A DNA stretch of 64,000 bases, taken from contig NZ_JACHNF010000001.1 in NCBI RefSeq assembly GCF_014205295.1, forward strand, positions 4,960,001 to 5,024,000, read 5' to 3'. The notes beneath the pieces are model-generated. The model was not told where the DNA came from and made no database searches. It saw only the letters and a program-made list of their open reading frames with translations. The position numbers were made by a program, and so were the translations under genes. The DNA is from Kribbella solani (GTDB taxonomy: Bacteria; Actinomycetota; Actinomycetes; Propionibacteriales; Kribbellaceae). Shown one piece after another: positions 21,925 to 29,837 of the stretch. Position 1 is the first letter of the stretch. Every line of letters begins with the position of its first letter.

Positions 21925-24038
21925 CCCGCTGCCTGCCTCGGGCGGGTCAGGACCAGCGTGCTCCGAGCAGGCAGTTGGAGCGTACGGCCGGCCGGGTGCG
22001 GCTCGTCGCTCGCACCACCGGTCGGTGTCGTGGTGTCCACAGCCACCGTCCAGCTCTCGCCGTACTCCTCCGGTGGCAGCAGGAAGTCGACCGGTTCGAA
22101 GTTGCTGTTCAGCAGCACCAGGAAGGAGTCGTCGACGACCGGTTCACCACGCGGGTCCGGCTCGGAGATGGCGTCACCGTTCAGGAACACCGCGATCGCC
22201 CGGGCGTCGTCGCGCTGCCAGTCGCCGTTCTGCATCTCGGTGCCCTTCGGCGTGAACCAGACCAGGTCACCGAGCCCGTCGATCCCGGTGTCGCCGTGGA
22301 AGAACCGGCGCCGGCGCAGGACCGGATGGTTGTTCCGCAGCCGGACCAGCGACCGGGTGAACTCCAGCAGGTGCTTCTGCGGCTCGGTCAGCTCCCAGTC
22401 GATCCAGGAGAGCTCGTTGTCCTGGCAGTACACGTTGTTGTTGCCCTGCTGCGTCCGGCCGAGCTCGTCGCCGTGCGCGAGCATCGGTACGCCCTGCGAG
22501 ATCATCAATGTGGTCAGGAAGTTCCGCTGCTGCTGCGCGCGCAGCCGCAGCACCTCGGGGTCGTCGGCCGGCCCCTCGACGCCACAGTTCCAGGAGCGGT
22601 TGAAACTCTCGCCGTCCTTGCCGCCCTCACCGTTGGCGTCGTTGTGCTTGTCGTTGTACGAGACGAGGTCGCGCAGCGTGAAACCGTCATGCGCGACGAC
22701 GAAGTTGATACTCGCCAGCGGCCGCCGGCTGTCGTCCTGGTACAGGTCGGACGAACCGGTCAACCGGGACGCGAACTCCGCCACCGTGTACTTCTCACTC
22801 CGCCAGTAGTCGCGCACGGTGTCGCGGTACTTCCCGTTCCACTCCGTCCACAGCGGCGGGAAGTTGCCCACCTGGTACCCGCCGTCGCCGACGTCCCACG
22901 GCTCGGCGATCAGCTTCACCTGACTCACCACCGGGTCCTGCTGGACCAGGTCGAAGAACGCCGACAGCCGGTCCACCTCATGGAACTGCCGGGCCAGCGT
23001 GGCGGCCAGGTCGAACCGGAAGCCGTCCACGTGCATCTCGGTAACCCAGTAGCGCAGCGAGTCCATGATCAGCTGCAGCACGTGCGGGTGCCGCATCAGC
23101 AGGCTGTTACCCGTACCGGTGGTGTCGTAGTAGTGCCGCTTGTCCTCGTCCACGAGCCGGTAGTACGCCGCGTTGTCGATGCCCTTGAACGACAGCGTCG
23201 GACCGAGCTCGTTCCCCTCGGCCGTGTGGTTGTAGACCACGTCGAGGATCACCTCGATGGCCGCCTCGTGCAGCGCCTTCACCATCGCCTTGAACTCGGT
23301 CACCTGCTGACCACGCGTACCGGTCGACGAGTACGCGTTGTGTGGCGCGAAGAAGCCGATCGTGTTGTAGCCCCAGTAGTTGGACAGGCCGAGCTCCTGC
23401 AGGTGCCCGTCCTGCGCGAACTGATGCACCGGCATCAGCTCGATCGCCGACACCCCGAGCTCCTTCAGGTGCTCGATGATGGCCGGGTGGCCGATCCCCG
23501 CGTACGTGCCGCGGATGTTCTCCGGCAGCCCCGGATGTGTCTTGGTCAGGCCCTTGACGTGCGCCTCGTAGATCACCGTCTCGTGGTACGCGTGCTCCGG
23601 CGGCCGGTCGTTGCCCCAGTCGAAGAACGGGTTCGTGACCACCGACTGCATGGTGTGCTCGCGGTTGTCCAGCGTGTTCAGCTCGTCCGGCTTGCCGAAC
23701 CGGTAGCTGAACAGTGACTCGTCACCGTCCACCTGCCCGTCGATCGCCTTCGCGTACGGGTCGAGCAGCAGCTTCGACGGGTTGCACCGATGCCCCTCGG
23801 CCGGGTTGTACGGGCCGTGGACCCGGAACCCGTACCGCTGGCCCGGCTGCACGCCCGGCAGGTACGCGTGCCAGACGAAGCCGTCGACCTCGGTCAGTTG
23901 CACCAGCTGCTCGGTCCCGTCGTCACCGATCAGGGCCAGATCGACACGGTCCGCGACCTCCGAGAACACCGCGAAATTCGTCCCGGCGCCGTCGTAGGTG
24001 GCACCGAGAGGGTAGGGATGACCAGGCCATTTCTGCAC
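21921..24038 (-). CDS. glgX: Glycogen debranching enzyme GlgX
   Basis: GlgX hydrolyses alpha-1,6 branches of phosphorylase-trimmed glycogen and supplies linear maltodextrin for TreY/TreZ. The 705-residue GH13 protein has an N-terminal CBM48-like domain (YPLGATYDGAGTNFAVFSEVAD), DVVYNHTAEG near residue 266, nucleophile Asp343 in GFRFDLAATL, Glu379 in IAEPWDVG, and VAHDGFTLRDLVSYNDKHN. The start is GTG 24038; no strong ribosome site is visible. It is the first gene of the operon, about 80 bp downstream of a CTTGCAG-type palindrome. Confidence 0.95.
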   Translation of the reverse strand: MQKWPGHPYPLGATYDGAGTNFAVFSEVADRVDLALIGDDGTEQLVQLTEVDGFVWHAYLPGVQPGQRYGFRVHGPYNPAEGHRCNPSKLLLDPYAKAIDGQVDGDESLFSYRFGKPDELNTLDNREHTMQSVVTNPFFDWGNDRPPEHAYHETVIYEAHVKGLTKTHPGLPENIRGTYAGIGHPAIIEHLKELGVSAIELMPVHQFAQDGHLQELGLSNYWGYNTIGFFAPHNAYSSTGTRGQQVTEFKAMVKALHEAAIEVILDVVYNHTAEGNELGPTLSFKGIDNAAYYRLVDEDKRHYYDTTGTGNSLLMRHPHVLQLIMDSLRYWVTEMHVDGFRFDLAATLARQFHEVDRLSAFFDLVQQDPVVSQVKLIAEPWDVGDGGYQVGNFPPLWTEWNGKYRDTVRDYWRSEKYTVAEFASRLTGSSDLYQDDSRRPLASINFVVAHDGFTLRDLVSYNDKHNDANGEGGKDGESFNRSWNCGVEGPADDPEVLRLRAQQQRNFLTTLMISQGVPMLAHGDELGRTQQGNNNVYCQDNELSWIDWELTEPQKHLLEFTRSLVRLRNNHPVLRRRRFFHGDTGIDGLGDLVWFTPKGTEMQNGDWQRDDARAIAVFLNGDAISEPDPRGEPVVDDSFLVLLNSNFEPVDFLLPPEEYGESWTVAVDTTTPTGGASDEPHPAGRTLQLPARSTLVLTRPRQAAG

Positions 24039-24116
24039 TACATGACAGTAGCCACCCCGGCCCTCGGCGATCGCATCGCGGGTGGTTTCGGTGCCGAGAA
24101 TTCACCCCGCACAAGG

Positions 24117-24132
24117 TTGCAGGAAGCTGCAA
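24117..24132. promoter_or_regulatory. MalR/Reg1-like operator upstream of glgX
   Basis: TTGCAG (24117-24122), GAAG, CTGCAA (24127-24132) form a perfect 6-bp dyad, and the minus strand half extends to CTTGCAG. CTTGCAG repeats are the known recognition elements of the Streptomyces maltose/amylase regulator MalR (Reg1), a LacI-family protein. Placement about 80 bp upstream of the glgX-treY-treZ operon fits control by alpha-glucan sugars. The site also lies 50 bp upstream of the divergent gene at 24182. Confidence 0.6.
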
Positions 24133-24181
24133 GACTTTTAACGTCCCAAAATTCTCTCGATTGGGCTAAGCTCTCGCCCTT

Positions 24182-24760
24182 GTGAAACCGCCTTCGCCTC
24201 GACGGCCGGTCTTCCTGGATTCAACCGGGCGCCGCCGCCGCACCATCCGCCGAACCGGGGCGCTGCTCGCGGTCCCTACTGTCGGTTACCTCGTGCTCAT
24301 GGCCAGTAGTCTGCTCGGTGGACCGCAGCTGGACACACCGCTGATTCCGCTCCCCGTTGCGGCCAAGCCGAAGCAGACCATTCCCCCGGTCGGAGCGGCC
24401 GTGGACACGGCCCCGCCGCCGTCGGGCAGCACCACCACGCCCGGCACGTCCGCCACCGGGTCACCGTCGTCGAGCGCAAGCACGACCCAGTCCTCGACCG
24501 CGCCGACATCAGCCGGCACCACGGCGACCACCACGCCGGGAGCGCCCACGACCGCTGCCTCCACGCCGGTCGTGCCACCGGTCACTCCGCCGCCGCCGAC
24601 CCTGACTGTCGTTCCGACCACGGCTCCGACGAGTGCGCCGACCACTACGGCAACGACCACCGCCACCACGACGACCGCACCGACGACCACGACCACCACG
24701 CACGGCAAGAAGCCGACGACTCCACCACCGGGCCGGACCAAGACACCGGGTAAGCCGTGA
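24182..24760 (+). CDS. Membrane-anchored Thr/Pro-rich protein
   Basis: The 192-residue product has a basic N-terminus containing FLDSTGRRRRTIRRTG, one transmembrane segment (about residues 28-45) and then a long extracytoplasmic tail of Thr, Pro, Ser and Ala, including TTTATTTATTTTAPTTTTTT-like runs. Such tails are common O-mannosylation targets and cell-wall-spanning linkers in actinobacteria. It sits 7 bases upstream of the deacetylase/glycosyltransferase gene, so the two likely work together in cell-surface polysaccharide assembly. The start is GTG 24182; no catalytic motif is present. Confidence 0.7.
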   Translation: MKPPSPRRPVFLDSTGRRRRTIRRTGALLAVPTVGYLVLMASSLLGGPQLDTPLIPLPVAAKPKQTIPPVGAAVDTAPPPSGSTTTPGTSATGSPSSSASTTQSSTAPTSAGTTATTTPGAPTTAASTPVVPPVTPPPPTLTVVPTTAPTSAPTTTATTTATTTTAPTTTTTTHGKKPTTPPPGRTKTPGKP

Positions 24761-24767
24761 GCCGGTC

Positions 24768-26897
24768 GTGGCCAGGCCGGTAGCCCGGCGGGCGAAGCAG
24801 GTCCCACTACGGACGCACTGGATCGTCCTGACCATGCTGCTCGTCTGCCTGGCCACCATGCTCTTGCTGAACGGCTACACGCACCACATGTTCGGTGCGG
24901 CACCCGATGGCGCGGTCCAGCCGTCCGGAGGCGCCGCGGCGGTCCCGCGTTCGATCATCAAGGGCGGTCCGGTGATCGACGCGGGTACGGGTACGCCCCG
25001 GTCCGTCGCCGCGCACCCCCGGACCATCGCGCTCACGTTCGACGACGGGCCGGACCCGGTCTGGACGCCCAAGGTGCTCGATCTGTTGCGCGAGCAGGGC
25101 GTACACGCCACGTTCTTCGTGGTTGGCACCGCGGTCGCCGAGCATCCGGCGCTGGCCCGGCGGATCGTTGCCGAAGGGCATCAGATCGCCATACACAGCT
25201 TCACCCATGCGAACCTGACCACCGCCGCGTCCTGGCGTCGCTCAGTGGAGCTCCGGCAGAGCCAGCTGATCCTCGCGGGCGCCACCGGCGTACGTACGAC
25301 GCTGCTCCGGCCGCCGTACTCGTCCGAGCCGAGTGCACTGACTGACCGCGACTGGGGGGCACTGCAGCAGATCCGTGCGGCCGGATACCTGTCCGTGCTG
25401 AGCAGCCAGGACAGCGAGGACTGGCGGCGCCCAGGTACTGAACAGGTGATCGCCAACTCGATGCCGCGAAGCACCGCCGGGCAACTGCTGCTGATGCACG
25501 ACGCCGGCGGCGACCGCAGCCAGACCATCGAGGCACTGGAGAAGCTACTCCCCCGGCTGAAGGCCCGCGGATTCCGGTTCGCCACGGTCAGCGACGCCGT
25601 CGGCCTGCCCGACCCGACCCACAAGGCCGGTCTGGTGGAACGCGGCCGCGGTCTGGCCGTCATCGGGGTGATGCGGGCCAGCGATGCGGTGCTGACGATC
25701 ATCACCTGGCTTCTGTACGCGGCCGGTGCGCTGAGCGTGCTCCGCGCCATCACCACCGTGATCGCCGCCCGCCGGCATGCACGGATGCGGGACTGGACCT
25801 GGGGACCACCGGTGACCGAGCCGGTCAGCGTGATCGTCCCGGCGTACAACGAGAGCGCCGGGATCGAGGCGGCGATCCGGTCGCTGGTCGCGTCCGATCA
25901 TCCGCTCGAGGTGATAGTCGTCGACGACGGCTCCACGGACGGTACGGCGGATCTCGTCGAGGCGTTGCGCATCCCGGGCGTACGGGTGATCCGGCAGCCG
26001 AACGCCGGCAAGCCGGTCGCGCTCAACACCGGACTGCGGGCGGCACGGTACGAGCTGATCGTGATGGTCGACGGCGACACCGTGTTCGAGCCGGACGCGG
26101 TACGCAAGCTGATCCAGCCGTTCGGGCACCCGGGCGTCGGCGCGGTGTCCGGTAACGCCAAGGTGGGCAACCGGGGCGGTCTGATCGGGCGCTGGCAGCA
26201 CATCGAGTACGTGATCGGCTTCAACCTGGACCGGCGGCTGTTCGACCTGGCTGAGTGCATGCCGACAGTGCCTGGTGCAGTAGGTGGGTTCCGGCGTACG
26301 GCACTGGAGCGCATCGGCGGACTCAGTGACGTGACGTTGGCGGAGGACACCGACCTGACCATGGCCCTGTGCCGCGACGGATGGCGCGTGGTCTACGAAG
26401 AGAGTGCGGTCGCATGGACCGAGGCACCGGCATCACTGGGCGCACTGTGGCGACAGCGGTACCGCTGGTGCTACGGAACGCTGCAGGCGATGTGGAAGCA
26501 CCGTGGAGCACTGATCCAGCGCGGTAGTGCCGGTAAGTTCGGCCGGCGTGGTCTGACGTACCTCATGCTCTTCCAGGTACTGCTGCCGCTGCTGGCGCCC
26601 GTTGTGGATGTGTTCGCGATCTATGGCTTGGTTTTCCTCAACCCGGTTCGGGTGCTGTCCGTTTGGGCCGGGTTCGTGCTGCTGCAGCTGGTTATGGGGT
26701 TCTATGCGTTCCGGTTGGACGGTGAACGCGCTGGTCCGCTGTGGACGCTGCCGTTGCAGCAGTTCGTGTACCGGCAGCTGATGTACCTGGTTGTCATCCA
26801 ATCGGTGTTCACCGCACTGGCCGGTACCAGACTGCGCTGGCAGCGGATGGAGCGCTACGGGAGCCTGCAGGCACCGGTCGGCCCGGAGGTTCGATAA
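24768..26897 (+). CDS. Bifunctional polysaccharide deacetylase and family 2 glycosyltransferase
   Basis: This 709-residue membrane protein joins a NodB-type deacetylase to a processive GT2. After one membrane segment come the deacetylase motifs LTFDDGPD (near residue 89) and HSFTHAN (near 143), predicted outside the membrane. A second membrane segment leads to the cytoplasmic GT2 with VIVPAYNE (near 355), DGDT (near 435), EDTD (near 526) and QRYRW (near 563), followed by three or four membrane segments. The layout suggests synthesis and N-deacetylation of an amino-sugar polymer by one protein; the polymer is unknown. GTG 24768 gives a normal N-terminus, although no strong ribosome site is seen. 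Confidence 0.85.
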   Translation: MARPVARRAKQVPLRTHWIVLTMLLVCLATMLLLNGYTHHMFGAAPDGAVQPSGGAAAVPRSIIKGGPVIDAGTGTPRSVAAHPRTIALTFDDGPDPVWTPKVLDLLREQGVHATFFVVGTAVAEHPALARRIVAEGHQIAIHSFTHANLTTAASWRRSVELRQSQLILAGATGVRTTLLRPPYSSEPSALTDRDWGALQQIRAAGYLSVLSSQDSEDWRRPGTEQVIANSMPRSTAGQLLLMHDAGGDRSQTIEALEKLLPRLKARGFRFATVSDAVGLPDPTHKAGLVERGRGLAVIGVMRASDAVLTIITWLLYAAGALSVLRAITTVIAARRHARMRDWTWGPPVTEPVSVIVPAYNESAGIEAAIRSLVASDHPLEVIVVDDGSTDGTADLVEALRIPGVRVIRQPNAGKPVALNTGLRAARYELIVMVDGDTVFEPDAVRKLIQPFGHPGVGAVSGNAKVGNRGGLIGRWQHIEYVIGFNLDRRLFDLAECMPTVPGAVGGFRRTALERIGGLSDVTLAEDTDLTMALCRDGWRVVYEESAVAWTEAPASLGALWRQRYRWCYGTLQAMWKHRGALIQRGSAGKFGRRGLTYLMLFQVLLPLLAPVVDVFAIYGLVFLNPVRVLSVWAGFVLLQLVMGFYAFRLDGERAGPLWTLPLQQFVYRQLMYLVVIQSVFTALAGTRLRWQRMERYGSLQAPVGPEVR

Positions 26898-26930
26898 CCT
26901 ACAGCGACTGATGTCGTACGGGGAGTAGGG

Positions 26931-27689
26931 ATGCTGAAACGAGCCGCACTACTGGTCGGCGTACTGCTGACCGTCACCGCAGGAGCCAAGCCGTACGTAG
27001 TTGGTGGAACGCTGGCGAGTGTCAGCGAGGCCCCGTGGGCGATCGCACTGAACAACACCCAGTCGGCGTCGTCCAGCGGCCGGTACTGCGGTGCTGTCCT
27101 GGTAGCGCCGAACAAGATCGTCACAGCCGCGCACTGCATGGACGAGGCGGTCTCGACGTACTACGCCGTGCAGGGGCGAGCCGATCTGGCTGACGACTCC
27201 ACTGGTCAGACGGCGAAGATCAGCAAGGTGTGGGTACATCCGAAGTACAACACCAAGGACAACCGGTACGACTTCGCCGTACTGACACTGGCGAAGCCGT
27301 TCGTCGGCGTACCGGTGCTTCCGCTTGAGACGCGTACGCGGGCCGACCGTGCTGGTGTCGTACCGACTGTCTATGGGTGGGGCGACACCCAGGGCACCGG
27401 GCCGGACGAGACACTGCAGAAGGCGGCGGTGCCGGATCTGGGCGACAGCACGTGCACCGCCAACCAGAGCTATGTAGCCAACGGGTACGCGGCAGCCACC
27501 AACATCTGCGCTGGGTACGTAGAGGGCGGCATCGACGCCTGCCAGGGCGACTCGGGTGGGCCACTGGTCCTCAACGGCCGCCTGCTCGGCGTGGTCTCCT
27601 GGGGCCAGGACTGCGCCCAACCAGGCAAGCCAGGCGTGTACGCCGAGGTCGCCGCCGCCGCACCCACCCTCCAGTCCCAACTGCACTGA
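26931..27689 (+). CDS. Secreted trypsin-like serine protease (S1)
   Basis: The 252-residue protein has a signal peptide (about residues 1-18), a very short propiece and the mature start VVGGT. The catalytic triad is His68 in TAAHC, Asp114 in YDFAVL and Ser208 in GDSGGP. Asp202, six residues before the nucleophile, predicts trypsin specificity for Arg/Lys. Cys pairs in the usual S1 positions are present. GGGGAG precedes the ATG by 6 bases. The gene follows the deacetylase/glycosyltransferase by 33 bp, possibly with its own promoter. Confidence 0.92.
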   Translation: MLKRAALLVGVLLTVTAGAKPYVVGGTLASVSEAPWAIALNNTQSASSSGRYCGAVLVAPNKIVTAAHCMDEAVSTYYAVQGRADLADDSTGQTAKISKVWVHPKYNTKDNRYDFAVLTLAKPFVGVPVLPLETRTRADRAGVVPTVYGWGDTQGTGPDETLQKAAVPDLGDSTCTANQSYVANGYAAATNICAGYVEGGIDACQGDSGGPLVLNGRLLGVVSWGQDCAQPGKPGVYAEVAAAAPTLQSQLH

Positions 27690-27699
27690 TACTGGATCT

Positions 27700-28080
27700 A
27701 TGAGCGAGCCAGTCCGAGTGATCAAGGCCGGCGACCTGGTCGCCGCCGACCCCACCTCCGGCATGCTCCGGATGCGAGCCTTCGAACTCCCGATCCTGTG
27801 GGCCGGCCAGGTCATCACCCAACCCGGAGCGACCTCCGGCTGGCACCACCACGACAAGAACGAAAGCAGCCTCTACATCGTCTCCGGCGTCCTACGCCTC
27901 GAATTCGAAGGCACCGACGACTACCTGGACGCCGTAGCCGGCGACTTCGTCCACGTCCCCGCCTACACCATCCACCGCGAAAGCAACCCCAGCACATCTC
28001 CGTCCCTAGCCATCATCGCCAGAGCAGGCGGCGGCATCCCCACCGTCAACGTCGACCCACCTCACTCGAAACGCTCGTAG
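27700..28080 (+). CDS. Cupin domain protein
   Basis: The 126-residue single cupin has motif 1 GWHHHDKNESSLYIVSGVLR and motif 2 GDFVHVPAYTIHRESN, with the His residues that bind a divalent metal. Function is unknown; similar proteins include isomerases, dioxygenases and sugar-responsive proteins. ATG 27700 (MSEPVRVIKAGDL) is the best start. The last codons (KRS and stop) lie inside the first copy of a 43-bp repeat whose other copies include the end of the convergent malate synthase gene, so this C-terminus seems to have been created by the duplication. Confidence 0.82.
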   Translation: MSEPVRVIKAGDLVAADPTSGMLRMRAFELPILWAGQVITQPGATSGWHHHDKNESSLYIVSGVLRLEFEGTDDYLDAVAGDFVHVPAYTIHRESNPSTSPSLAIIARAGGGIPTVNVDPPHSKRS

Positions 28081-28216
28081 GCCGGCACCCCCACCAACCC
28101 TTCTCTACTTGAAACGCTCCTAGGCCGGCACCCCCACCAACCCTTCTCTACTTGAAACGCTCGTAGGCCGGCACCCCCACCAACCCTTCTTTACTTGAAA
28201 CGCTCGTAGGCCGGCA
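28068..28216. repeat. 43-bp tandem repeat made from the 3' end of malate synthase
   Basis: Three full 43-bp units (28068-28110, 28111-28153, 28154-28196) and a 20-bp fourth part (28197-28216) follow head to tail, with only single-base changes. On the minus strand each unit carries the last codons of malate synthase (AYERFK and stop, fully in the outermost copies) plus 22 bp of downstream sequence. The outermost copy supplies the cupin stop codon. It looks like slippage or unequal crossing-over at the end of aceB. Confidence 0.95.
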
Positions 28217-29756
28217 GCGTCAGGAAGTCTGTGTACTCGTCTGCCAGTGCGACCTCAAGGAACAACGAGCGGGCGGCCGTGTAGCGGGCCGGGTTGTCCA
28301 GTTTGGTGATCTCTTCGTCGGCGATGTGTTCGACCAGCTCGGTGGTGACGGTGTCGCCGGTGTCGAGGACCACTTCGTTGCGGCGCCACTGCCAGATTTG
28401 GGAGCGGGAGATCTCGGCGGTGGCCGCGTCCTCCATCAGGTTGAAGATGCCGACCGCGCCGGTCCCCTCCAGCCAAGCGGCCAGGTACTGAATCGCGACG
28501 CTCACGTTATTCCGGAGCCCGGCCTCGGTCACCTCGCCCGGCGTGGCGGCAACGTCCAGGAGCTGCGCGGCAGTAACGGTTACGTCCTCCCGGAGCTTGT
28601 CCACCTGGTTCGGTCGCTCACCGAGCACCGAGTCGAACACCTCGCGACAGGTCTCCACCATGCCCGGATGCGCCACCCACGAACCGTCGAACCCGTCGCC
28701 CGCCTCACGCGTCTTGTCCGCCTGCACCTTCGCGAACGCCTGCTCGTTCACCGCCGGGTCCTTGCTCGGGATGAACGCCGCCATCCCGCCGATAGCGTGC
28801 GCGCCGCGCTTGTGACAGGTCCGCACCAGCAGCTCGGTGTACGCGCGCATGAACGGCACCGTCATCGTCACACTGTTCCGGTCCGGCAACTGGAACGCCG
28901 TACCGCGGGTGCGATGGGTTTTGATCACGCTGAACATGTAATCCCAGCGGCCCGCGTTCAGCCCGGCGGAGTGCTCGCGCAGCTCGTACAGGATCTCCTC
29001 CATCTCGAACGCGGCCGGGTACGTCTCGATCAGTACGGTCGCCCGGATCGTCCCGCGCGGGATGCCGAGCGCCTCCTGCGCGGTCACGAACACGTCGTTC
29101 CAGAGCCGGGCCTCGAGATGCGACTCCATCTTCGGCAGGTAGAAGTACGGTCCCTGGCCGCGGTCGAGCTGCGGTTGCGCGCAGGCGGCGAAGTACAGCG
29201 CGAAGTCGACCAGCGACCCGGACGTCGGCTCCCCGTCGACCAGGACGTGCTTCTCCGGCAGATGCCAGCCGCGCGGGCGTACGACGATGGTGGCGAGCTC
29301 CGCGTCCGGCTTCAGCGCATAGCTCTTCGTACCGGTGCTGAAGTCGATCCGGCGGGTGATCGCGTCCAGCAGGTTCAGCTGGCCGCCGACGACGTTCTCC
29401 CAGGTCGGCGTGTTCGCGTCCTCCTGGTCGGCCAGCCAGACCTTGGCGCCGGAGTTGAGCGCGTTGATCGTCATCTTCCGGTCCGTCGGCCCGGTGATCT
29501 CGACCCGCCGGTCGACCAGCCCCGGCGCGGCCGGAGCGACCCGCCACTCCGGATCGTCCCGGATCTCCTTGGTCTCCGGCAGGAACCCCAGCGACGCCCC
29601 GTCCGCGATCTCCGCGACCCGCCGGGCCCGGGCGTCCAGCAGCTCCCGCCGCCGCCCGTCGTACGCGCGGTGCAGCGTCTCGACCAGTCCGAGCGCACGC
29701 TCAGTGAGGATCTCGTCGTACCGCTCGTCCATCGGGCCGGTGACGTCGACTGCCAC
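28191..29756 (-). CDS. aceB: Malate synthase A
   Basis: This 521-residue enzyme condenses glyoxylate with acetyl-CoA to malate in the glyoxylate cycle. Length and motifs match the A isoform: EDANTPTWENVVGGQLNL, ETYPAAFEMEEILYELREH, GRWDYMFSVIKTHR and GMAAFIPSK. GTG 29756 is preceded by AAGGAG (29763-29768) at 6 bases. No isocitrate lyase gene lies in the window. The gene converges with the cupin, and its final codons are part of the 43-bp tandem repeat. Confidence 0.96.
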   Translation of the reverse strand: MAVDVTGPMDERYDEILTERALGLVETLHRAYDGRRRELLDARARRVAEIADGASLGFLPETKEIRDDPEWRVAPAAPGLVDRRVEITGPTDRKMTINALNSGAKVWLADQEDANTPTWENVVGGQLNLLDAITRRIDFSTGTKSYALKPDAELATIVVRPRGWHLPEKHVLVDGEPTSGSLVDFALYFAACAQPQLDRGQGPYFYLPKMESHLEARLWNDVFVTAQEALGIPRGTIRATVLIETYPAAFEMEEILYELREHSAGLNAGRWDYMFSVIKTHRTRGTAFQLPDRNSVTMTVPFMRAYTELLVRTCHKRGAHAIGGMAAFIPSKDPAVNEQAFAKVQADKTREAGDGFDGSWVAHPGMVETCREVFDSVLGERPNQVDKLREDVTVTAAQLLDVAATPGEVTEAGLRNNVSVAIQYLAAWLEGTGAVGIFNLMEDAATAEISRSQIWQWRRNEVVLDTGDTVTTELVEHIADEEITKLDNPARYTAARSLFLEVALADEYTDFLTLPAYERFK

Positions 29757-29837
29757 GTGAGACTCCTTAGTCCAGTACTACGACTTCGCGATCGGTGATC
29801 CGGTCTACCCCGACCGTAATCCAGCCAACCGGTTTCT

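Noticed and set aside
21819..23717. Plus-strand frame of 632 codons over treY/glgX
   Set aside because: It is antisense to glgX with highly conserved GH13 motifs; no ribosome site or domain.
28068..28216. CRISPR array
   Set aside because: The units are continuous 43-bp tandem copies without unique spacers and derive from the end of aceB.
28326..29798. Plus-strand frame of 490 codons over malate synthase
   Set aside because: It is an antisense shadow of aceB, which has all expected motifs.
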